Assembly (NCBI GenBank): GCA_002295705.1
Contig: DBHP01000003.1
Location: 39,431 to 60,891 of the forward strand
DNA: 21,461 nt
Origin: Candidatus Neomicrothrix sp. UBA825
Lineage (GTDB): Bacteria; Actinomycetota; Acidimicrobiia; Acidimicrobiales; UBA8592
Reading direction: 5' to 3'
The position numbers were made by a program, and so were the translations under genes. Shown here in pieces: positions 15,570-21,461 of this stretch. Position 1 is the first letter of the stretch; each line of letters begins with the position of its first letter. The notes beneath the pieces are model-generated. The model ran no database searches and was not told where the DNA came from. It worked only from the letters and a program-made list of their open reading frames with translations.

Positions 15570-16751
15570 ATGATGCTTTCGGACAAAAAGATTGTTTTAG
15601 GCGTATCAGGCGGAATTGCTGCCTATAAATCGATCGAGATAAGCCGAAGGCTTGTTGACGCAGGCGCATTCGTTTCCCCAATCATGACATCAGCTGCAAA
15701 AAAATTTGTAGGCGAAGTGACATTGAGTGCTTTAGCATCTGAGCCAGTCAAATCATCCTTATGGGAGGATGAGGACCCGATACCGCATACAACGCTAGGT
15801 CAAGAAGCCGATCTTATATTAATCGCTCCTGCTACGGCGAAACTTATAGGCACATATGCTTCGGGGATCTCGGGAGATCTGCTGTCGGCCACGCTATTAG
15901 CCACGAGAGCTCCCGTGATCTTGTGTCCAGCAATGCATACAGAGATGTGGGAACATCAAGCTGTACAAGACAATATCAAAATTCTGAGAGAGCGAGGAGT
16001 TGTTATTGTTGAGCCTGAAGATGGAATACTCGCTGGCGGTGATGTAGGGAAAGGAAGATTAGCTGGAGTTGAATCAATTCTTTCTTCCGTTGAGCACGTA
16101 CTAACAAAAAAAGATCTTGATGACCTAAAAATTCTAATCACAGCTGGTGGAACGAGGGAACCTATAGATCCAGTGCGTTATATCACTAATAAATCCTCAG
16201 GAAAGCAAGGATACGCGTTAGCGAAAGCTGCGTATATGCGTGGGGCGGATGTTACGTTAGTTACTTCAATGCCTGATAGTGTGCCTCCAGGCGTTAAGGT
16301 CTTGTGCGCACAAACGGCGAAAGAGATGGAAGATGCTGTTATGGGAAACCAAGATGCCTTTGACGTAATAATAATGGCTGCGGCAATAGCCGACTTTCGC
16401 CCTGCAGAAGTATCGGACCACAAAATTAAAAAAACAAAAGGTCTACAAAGCCTTGAATTAGCAAGCACTCATGACTTCCTCGTTGATTTGGGGCGCGGGA
16501 AGAAGTCTAATCAAACCATTGTGGGATTCGCTGCTGAGACTGAAGACCTTGAGAAAAATGCAATAGAAAAACTGAAGAAAAAAGATCTAGATTTAATTGT
16601 TGCCAATAATGTTTCATTACCTAATGTTGGATTTTCTCATGATACAAATGAGGTAACTATCATGAGCGAAGACTCTAAATGGACACTTCCATTGTCAGAT
16701 AAACGGATTATTGCCGACGGGATTCTCGACGCAGTTTTGGAGATTAGATAA
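15570..16751 (+). CDS. coaBC: Bifunctional phosphopantothenoylcysteine decarboxylase / phosphopantothenate-cysteine ligase
   Basis: CoaBC joins cysteine to 4'-phosphopantothenate (CoaB) and decarboxylates the product (CoaC, FMN-dependent), giving phosphopantetheine for coenzyme A. From the ATG at 15570 (393 residues), the CoaC half shows GVSGGIAAYKS, the catalytic His73 in PIPHTTL, and PAMHTEMW (120-127). The CoaB half shows ILITAGGTREPIDPVRYITN, SSGKQGYALA, AAAIADFRP and the Lys cluster IKKTKG. Two CoaC positions differ from E. coli: Asn to His123 in PAMN, and the reactive Cys of LACG to Gly156. An in-frame ATG at 15513 would bury the start in rpoZ and is rejected; ATG 15573 or GTG 15564 are also possible. 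Confidence 0.93.
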   Translation: MMLSDKKIVLGVSGGIAAYKSIEISRRLVDAGAFVSPIMTSAAKKFVGEVTLSALASEPVKSSLWEDEDPIPHTTLGQEADLILIAPATAKLIGTYASGISGDLLSATLLATRAPVILCPAMHTEMWEHQAVQDNIKILRERGVVIVEPEDGILAGGDVGKGRLAGVESILSSVEHVLTKKDLDDLKILITAGGTREPIDPVRYITNKSSGKQGYALAKAAYMRGADVTLVTSMPDSVPPGVKVLCAQTAKEMEDAVMGNQDAFDVIIMAAAIADFRPAEVSDHKIKKTKGLQSLELASTHDFLVDLGRGKKSNQTIVGFAAETEDLEKNAIEKLKKKDLDLIVANNVSLPNVGFSHDTNEVTIMSEDSKWTLPLSDKRIIADGILDAVLEIR

Positions 16752-16784
16752 GATTCTGTCTTGCTAAACAGATAAGGTATGGAC

Positions 16785-17981
16785 ATGAACGAATCCTTCA
16801 CATTCACATCAGAATCAGTAACTGAAGGGCATCCTGACAAAATGGCGGATCAGATTTCCGACTCCATACTTGATGCTCTTCTCGCCAAAGACCCCATGAG
16901 CAGAGTTGCATGCGAAACCTTAGTAACAACTGGTATGGCTCTAGTTACAGGTGAGATCACAACCGAAGAAGCTTATGTTGACATCCCTGGCATCGTGCGG
17001 GAAACGATCTGCAGAATAGGCTATGACAAGCCATCGTTTGGGTTTGATGGTAATACCTGTGGCGTCATGATAGCGATAGATGAGCAATCAAACGATATTT
17101 CAGAGGGAGTTAATAGTTCTGTTGAGGCTAGAAGTGGAATAGCCAAAGATGAATGGGACTCATTTGGAGCAGGGGACCAGGGCCTTATGTTTGGTTATGC
17201 CACGGATGAAACACCCAATTTCATGCCTCAACCGCTAGACCTTGCTCATAGATTAGCCAAACAATTAACAGAAATTCGGCGTAGCGGAGTGGTGCCTTAT
17301 TTGCGTCCAGATGGCAAGACCCAAGTCACAATGGATTATGAGGGTGGCAGGCCTGTCCGTCTTAGAAACGTCGTGGTGTCAACTCAACATAACGCCGGAA
17401 TCGATAGATCGCACCAAATAGAACCGGACCTGATTGAGCATGTAATCCGCCCAACTATCCCTGACGAATTTCAGGATGACGCCTACGATGTGCACGTTAA
17501 TCCATCTGGACGATTCGTTATTGGCGGGCCAGTCGGAGATGCTGGTTTGACTGGGAGAAAGATAATAGTAGACACATATGGCGGCATGGCTCGACATGGT
17601 GGTGGAGCATTTTCGGGTAAAGACCCGTCAAAAGTTGACAGGAGTGCAGCATATGCAACCCGATGGGTAGCGAAAAATGTTGTTGCATCAGGTGCTGCTT
17701 CACGTTGCGAAATACAAGTAGCCTACGCAATAGGCGTTGCAAGGCCGATGTCTGTTCTTGTTGAAACATTTGGAACCGAAACTGTATCTCCTGATTCAAT
17801 CTCTTCAGCGATAGATGAAATATTTGACCTCCGTCCTGCCTCCATTATTCATGAGCTGGATCTTCGGAAGCCAATTTACGCCCAAACCGCAGCTTATGGC
17901 CACTTTGGTAGAGAAGAAGAGGCATTCACATGGGAGCAGTTAAATAAAGTTGATGCATTAAAGAGTGTTCTTAATATATAG
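16785..17981 (+). CDS. metK: S-adenosylmethionine synthetase
   Basis: MetK makes S-adenosylmethionine from methionine and ATP, the methyl donor for the two methyltransferases encoded nearby and for many others. The 398-residue tetrameric enzyme has FTSESVTEGHPDK (catalytic His16), GAGDQGLMFGYATDET, DGKTQVTMDY, the FVIGGPVGDAGLTGRKIIVDTYGG loop region and GGGAFSGKDPSKVDRSAAY, all intact. Two in-frame ATGs lie 6 bases apart. AAGG at 16774-16777 is 7 bases before 16785 but only 1 before 16779, so 16785 is chosen. The gap to coaBC is 33 bases and holds no riboswitch-sized structure. Confidence 0.97.
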   Translation: MNESFTFTSESVTEGHPDKMADQISDSILDALLAKDPMSRVACETLVTTGMALVTGEITTEEAYVDIPGIVRETICRIGYDKPSFGFDGNTCGVMIAIDEQSNDISEGVNSSVEARSGIAKDEWDSFGAGDQGLMFGYATDETPNFMPQPLDLAHRLAKQLTEIRRSGVVPYLRPDGKTQVTMDYEGGRPVRLRNVVVSTQHNAGIDRSHQIEPDLIEHVIRPTIPDEFQDDAYDVHVNPSGRFVIGGPVGDAGLTGRKIIVDTYGGMARHGGGAFSGKDPSKVDRSAAYATRWVAKNVVASGAASRCEIQVAYAIGVARPMSVLVETFGTETVSPDSISSAIDEIFDLRPASIIHELDLRKPIYAQTAAYGHFGREEEAFTWEQLNKVDALKSVLNI

Positions 17982-18025
17982 CCCCCTTGTAGCACTAAAA
18001 TCCAACCTGACTTCAGGGGACTTTT

Positions 18026-19777
18026 ATGAGTAGCACCAAAGCGCGTCTGATATCAGCAGTCAAGGTGATACCAGATATAGATGGGATAGCACAAGAGTTT
18101 GATTACCTCGTCCCAGAAGACTGGAATATCTCCGGAGAAAGCAAGTTTCTTCAAGTAGGCACAATTGTACGCATCCGATTTCGAAACAGAATAGTTCGCG
18201 GTTGGGTATCAGAAATTAATCCGATGGATAAACCCAATGTTGAGCTAATTCCTTTAAAGATGCTAAGTGGGATAGGCCCGAGTCCGGAAGTAGTAAATCT
18301 TGCAAAATGGGCTGCTAAAAACTGGCATGGTCCAGTGAGTAAATTTTTAAGGGTCGCAAGCCCAAAGTCCATGATACGAGTAAGGCTCAATGAAGAAAAT
18401 GAATATTTGGAACAATCTGAAATGCCAGTAACGAAAGAGAATCCTTTCTCTGGATTTTCTGTAACAGGAAGAGAAATATCTCCCCTAGGTGATAGGTGGC
18501 CAATAATTCATGAAACAGTCAAGCGCGGGAACTCGTTAATTTTAGTTCCATCTGTCAAGCAAGCGCAGTTGTTAGTGGGGCGTCTGAAGAGCATAGGCGT
18601 AAAATCTGGACTGCATGGCAAGGATTGGCTCTTGGGAGCACAAGGGGGGACGATAGTTGGGACTAGATCTGCGGCATTTGCAACAATAAAAGATCTCGCC
18701 GCAATATTAGTCATAGACGAGCATGATAATGCTTATAGAAATGAAGCTGCCCCAACTTGGAATGCTAGAGATGTTGTGCTTCAGAGAGCGAAGATAATTG
18801 GTATCCCAATTATCTTCACCTCCCCGATACTCTCGCTCGAGGTGAGAAAAGAAATTCAGACAACTGAAATCAAAGACGACGAGCTCAACACGGGATGGGG
18901 AAATATTCGTGTACTGGACCCAAAGCAATCTCAGGAGAAAGGACACGGTCTCTGGCCAAGTGATGTGATAGATCAAATGAAAAACTCTGAAAGAAGCATA
19001 GTCATACTTAACCGTAAGGGGCGATCAAAACTTCTTGTTTGCGCGTCGTGTGGTGAAATCGTGATCTGTTCCGAATGTAATTCAAAGATGAGTCAACCAA
19101 ATGAAGATTCTTTGACATGTTCACGAAACCATAGGAGACCTATAGTTTGTTCATTCTGCCTGTCTACAAAACTCAAAAATCTTAGAATCGGAATTGGTAG
19201 AGCGAAGGAAGAACTGGAAGCCCTACTTCAAGAGCCAGTCCAAGAGATTCACTCAAGCATTGACGACGTTGATTTGCATAACGGTAAATACCTTTTGGGC
19301 ACCAATGCTGCTCTCCATAGGGTTGACTGGGCTGATCTAATCTTCTTCGCCGATTATGATCAAGAGCTATATGCTGGTGGCTATAGGAGCGAAGAAACCG
19401 CACTCTCTAACCTGATTCGCGCTGTTAGGATAACAAACCCAAGGTCTCGAGCGAATGGTCAAGTAATTATTCAATCGCACTCACATAAGAGTGAACTTCT
19501 TGGACTTATTAGATCAGGAGAATTTAGTTCTTGGAGTGAGTTAAATGAGCGCCGTAGAAAATTACTGTCTCTACCGCCTTATGGTTCATATGCTGAAGTA
19601 TCTGGTCCTGGAGCAAAGAAGTACATTGACCTTATAGATGTTATTGAGGGGATTGAGGTTCTCGGCCCCATCGAGGAATCCTGGCTTATTAAATCAGACT
19701 CTCATTCACTCCTGTTAAGAATTCTTTCCAAAGTTGATAGACCGAGAGAACGGGTAAGAGTGGCAATAAATGCGTAA
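18026..19777 (+). CDS. priA: Primosomal protein PriA, helicase-deficient actinobacterial type
   Basis: PriA recognises stalled forks and reloads the replisome. The 583-residue protein keeps the N-terminal 3' DNA-binding region (FDYLVPE, GTIVRIRF, GWVSEI) and a DEAH-like VIDEHDNAYRNEAAPTWNARDVV. It also keeps a zinc module with Cys339, 342, 348, 351, 365, 375 and 378, and GTNAALHRVDWADLIFFADYDQEL. There is no Walker A (GxxGxGK) where one is expected near residue 160-180. Loss of helicase motifs is a known feature of actinobacterial PriA, so it likely acts as a loader. The eighth zinc position appears as Asn368 with His369 next to it. AGGGGA at 18015-18020 supports the start. Confidence 0.9.
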   Translation: MSSTKARLISAVKVIPDIDGIAQEFDYLVPEDWNISGESKFLQVGTIVRIRFRNRIVRGWVSEINPMDKPNVELIPLKMLSGIGPSPEVVNLAKWAAKNWHGPVSKFLRVASPKSMIRVRLNEENEYLEQSEMPVTKENPFSGFSVTGREISPLGDRWPIIHETVKRGNSLILVPSVKQAQLLVGRLKSIGVKSGLHGKDWLLGAQGGTIVGTRSAAFATIKDLAAILVIDEHDNAYRNEAAPTWNARDVVLQRAKIIGIPIIFTSPILSLEVRKEIQTTEIKDDELNTGWGNIRVLDPKQSQEKGHGLWPSDVIDQMKNSERSIVILNRKGRSKLLVCASCGEIVICSECNSKMSQPNEDSLTCSRNHRRPIVCSFCLSTKLKNLRIGIGRAKEELEALLQEPVQEIHSSIDDVDLHNGKYLLGTNAALHRVDWADLIFFADYDQELYAGGYRSEETALSNLIRAVRITNPRSRANGQVIIQSHSHKSELLGLIRSGEFSSWSELNERRRKLLSLPPYGSYAEVSGPGAKKYIDLIDVIEGIEVLGPIEESWLIKSDSHSLLLRILSKVDRPRERVRVAINA

Positions 19778-19787
19778 AGAAAGCGCC

Positions 19788-20312
19788 TTAATTCCAGCCT
19801 TGTCTACGCATCTCATATAAAGCGATTGACACGGCGACCGAAACATTTAAGGACCCGACTTTCCCCAATTGAGGGATAAAGGTCACGGCATCACAGCATT
19901 CAAGAGCTCGTCTACTTACACCTCGATCCTCATGTCCTGCAAGGAAGCAAATATCCGTGTTTAGCTTTAGCTCATGAATTGGGACTGCACTCTCAGCCAG
20001 TTCCAATCCGACTACTTGGTATCCTTGTGACTTTGCGGCTTCAATTGCTTGAGTAACATCACGGCATTCAGACCACTTAAGGTAGCGATCAGTCCCCAAA
20101 GCTGTTTTTCCAGTTTTCGTATTGTCTGGTGTTGTAGACCCCGAACTAAACCATGCAAAATCAACTCTTTCAGCAGCTGAACTGCGTATGATTGAACCCA
20201 CATTGTACGGACCTTGAATGCCATCAATGATAAGTGCAAGTCGGTTATTCGTTTTCTTGCGCCAGTCACGGTGGAGGCGCTTCAATTCAGTGTTTGATAA
20301 ATGTTCAGACAT
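19788..20312 (-). CDS. SpoU/TrmH family RNA 2'-O-ribose methyltransferase
   Basis: This SPOUT-fold enzyme transfers a methyl group from S-adenosylmethionine to a ribose 2'-OH in tRNA or rRNA; the exact target cannot be told. The 174-residue protein has the three family motifs in order: GPYNVGSIIRSS, FLAGHEDRGVSRRAL and GKVGSLNVSVAVSIALYE, which form the knotted SAM site. The N-terminus is short and basic, with no L30e-like domain, so it is closer to TrmH or small SpoU proteins than to RlmB. The ATG at 20312 overlaps the upstream methyltransferase by 8 bases with GAGG 9 bases before it, and is preferred over a TTG at 20327. It converges with priA across a 10-base gap with no terminator. Confidence 0.9.
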   Translation of the reverse strand: MSEHLSNTELKRLHRDWRKKTNNRLALIIDGIQGPYNVGSIIRSSAAERVDFAWFSSGSTTPDNTKTGKTALGTDRYLKWSECRDVTQAIEAAKSQGYQVVGLELAESAVPIHELKLNTDICFLAGHEDRGVSRRALECCDAVTFIPQLGKVGSLNVSVAVSIALYEMRRQGWN

Positions 20313-20904
20313 GATGCTTGACCTCAAGAAGTCTGTAGCCTTTGAGAGACTTTAGCCGATTCGTCACCCAAGATTCATTTTCTAACCATTTCTGGACACT
20401 GTCCGCACCAAGATTTTTATTGATTACCAAATAAGCTGACCCAGAGACATTAAGGCGTCCAAGCCATATATTTAATAAGTTTTTCAGGTTCTTTTTACCA
20501 ATTCGTATCGGAGGGTTTGACCATATCAAATCAAACATGACGTCTTTAGGAACCTCATCGGGTGTGCAAATTACAGTTTTATCGTTTTGAGTATTGCTCT
20601 TTGCGAGCTCAATAGCTCTTCTGTTGACATCTATTCCCCAGACTTTTGTATCAGGGAGCCTATGTTCCATCACAGCTGCAATTGGCCCATATCCGCACCC
20701 CAAATCAAGGGCATTTCTAGGGGGTGTTCCAGGGGTAGGGACATTGAGAAGCAGGAACTTTGTTCCGGAGTCCATCTTCTTCCACGAAAAGACGTTGTTC
20801 GCCGTAACGAAAGTAGCTGAGAAATCCGGAAGGGATAGTTCTACAGACCCTTCCAACTCGTTGGAGGCGGGTTCTTGGTCAAAATAATGTCCGTGAGTTT
20901 CCAT
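20305..20904 (-). CDS. RsmC-like class I SAM-dependent methyltransferase
   Basis: The 199-residue single-domain protein resembles the catalytic half of RsmC/RlmG enzymes, which methylate N2 of guanosines in rRNA. NNVFSWKKMDSGTKFLL matches the GVFS...D.GT..LL segment before the fold. LDLGCGYGPIA is SAM motif I, WGIDVNRRAIELAK is motif II with the acidic ribose contact, and SNPPI is the NPP[FY/I] amino-methylation motif. The substrate is not shown. The ATG at 20904 has no Shine-Dalgarno and may be leaderless. It is the first gene of a two-gene minus-strand unit with the SpoU methyltransferase, both probably RNA-modifying and both consumers of S-adenosylmethionine. Confidence 0.87.
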   Translation of the reverse strand: METHGHYFDQEPASNELEGSVELSLPDFSATFVTANNVFSWKKMDSGTKFLLLNVPTPGTPPRNALDLGCGYGPIAAVMEHRLPDTKVWGIDVNRRAIELAKSNTQNDKTVICTPDEVPKDVMFDLIWSNPPIRIGKKNLKNLLNIWLGRLNVSGSAYLVINKNLGADSVQKWLENESWVTNRLKSLKGYRLLEVKHHV

Positions 20905-20911
20905 TTAAGAA

Positions 20912-20917
20912 ACAGTA
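20912..20917 (-). promoter_or_regulatory. Candidate -10 element for the RsmC-like gene
   Basis: On the minus strand TACTGT (TAnnnT) lies at -13 to -8 from the ATG at 20904, so the transcript would have almost no leader. No Shine-Dalgarno is seen. It shares the 53-base divergent gap with the def promoter. Weak by itself. Confidence 0.3.
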
Positions 20918-20945
20918 CAGCCTCTGCATGCCACTTATCCTGCTA

Positions 20946-20951
20946 TATCCT
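20946..20951 (+). promoter_or_regulatory. Candidate -10 element for def (leaderless start)
   Basis: TATCCT lies exactly at -12 to -7 from the def ATG at 20958, and an overlapping TATATC begins 2 bases earlier. No Shine-Dalgarno precedes the ATG. No clear -35 is present. Confidence 0.35.
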
Positions 20952-20957
20952 AGAAGT

Positions 20958-21461
20958 ATGGATTCTTACACGATTAGAGTTTTCGGTGACCCAGTCTTGA
21001 AGAAGGTTGCTGAGGATGTCGAAAATATTGATGGAGACCTTGTCTCAACGTGTGAGCGTATGCTGACTGCTATGTACCAGGCACCAGGAATTGGGTTAGC
21101 CGCTCCCCAAGTGGGAATAAGTAAACGGTTTTTTGTGTATGACTATGGTGATGGCCCAAAAGTCCTTATTAACCCTGTGATCAAAGAAAGCGACGGCGAG
21201 TGGGAATTTGAAGAGGGATGTCTTAGCGTGCCAGGTTTGTCTTGGAATATAATCCGACCGAAGTTGATCCACATAACAGGATTTGATCTTAACGGAAATG
21301 AAATATCAATTGAGGCAGATGAATTAGAGTCAAGGTTATACCAACATGAAATGGACCACCTTGATGGGAGACTGCTTCTAGAATATCTAGACGAAGGTCA
21401 GCAACTAGAGGCAAAGAGAATTCTTCGTACACGAATAATGGACCAACAACAAAGCTCTGGA
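20958..21461 (+). CDS. def: Peptide deformylase, 3' end cut by window
   Basis: Def removes the formyl group from nascent N-terminal methionine. The frame stays open for 168 codons to the window end, so the stop lies beyond. All three metal-site motifs are present: GIGLAAPQVG (44-53), EGCLS with ligand Cys88, and QHEMDHLDG with His140, catalytic Glu141 and His144. The start MDSYTIRVFGDPVLKKVAEDV is typical. The gene diverges from the methyltransferase pair. In many actinobacteria def (and fmt) follows priA directly; here the two minus-strand genes lie between. Only the extreme C-terminus is missing. Confidence 0.96.
   Translation, partial: MDSYTIRVFGDPVLKKVAEDVENIDGDLVSTCERMLTAMYQAPGIGLAAPQVGISKRFFVYDYGDGPKVLINPVIKESDGEWEFEEGCLSVPGLSWNIIRPKLIHITGFDLNGNEISIEADELESRLYQHEMDHLDGRLLLEYLDEGQQLEAKRILRTRIMDQQQSSG

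Noticed and set aside
20587..20887. Plus-strand open frames opposite the RsmC-like gene
   Set aside because: They have no family resemblance and lie antisense to a gene with clear SAM motifs. They are frame shadows.

Overview
The window is an ordinary-looking, densely packed bacterial chromosome segment, AT-rich by eye for an actinobacterium. The gene set and order point to Actinomycetota. There is an actinobacterial integration host factor (mihF) between pyrF and gmk, an omega subunit with a long acidic tail, a PriA without Walker A, a PyrR with an RNA target next to the pyr operon start, and the chain nusB-pyrR-pyrB-pyrC-carA-carB-pyrD-pyrF-mihF-gmk-rpoZ-coaBC-metK-priA. The low GC and short spacers suggest a streamlined lineage such as marine Acidimicrobiia or relatives. 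That placement is inference. No mobile element, CRISPR, tRNA, rRNA or phage gene was seen. No gene-free stretch exceeds about 100 bases.

Layout: (1) 1-3047, the end of a cut-off mltG, then shikimate genes aroE, aroB and aroQ; aroC and aroK, which often sit between aroE and aroB in actinobacteria, are not here. (2) 3034-5191, an M24 Xaa-Pro peptidase, elongation factor P and nusB. (3) 5192-14205, the UMP biosynthesis operon, preceded by a leader with a PyrR-binding RNA hairpin, a Shine-Dalgarno and a strong terminator hairpin lying inside the first codons of pyrR. It then runs pyrR, pyrB, a pyrC homologue, carA, carB, pyrD (class 1B) and pyrF, mostly with overlapping or abutting ends. (4) 14246-17981, mihF, gmk, rpoZ, coaBC and metK. 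(5) 18026-21461, priA, then two RNA methyltransferase genes on the minus strand, then the divergent start of def, cut by the window end.

How the genes work together: CarAB makes carbamoyl phosphate, PyrB condenses it with aspartate, PyrD oxidises dihydroorotate and PyrF makes UMP. PyrR, sensing UMP/UTP against PRPP, probably controls the whole unit from the leader. The dihydroorotase step is the anomaly. The pyrC product is full length and in frame but has lost the zinc-binding HxH, the other metal-ligand positions, the catalytic Asp and the substrate-binding Arg and Asn. It looks like a non-catalytic partner for PyrB, so an active dihydroorotase should lie elsewhere. PyrK, the usual partner of a class 1B PyrD, is also absent from the operon.

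The observations most worth a second look are the pyr leader (translation-linked PyrR control combined with a terminator inside the coding region), the dead dihydroorotase, and TAnnnT elements placed exactly 6 bases before several start codons, which suggests leaderless transcripts.
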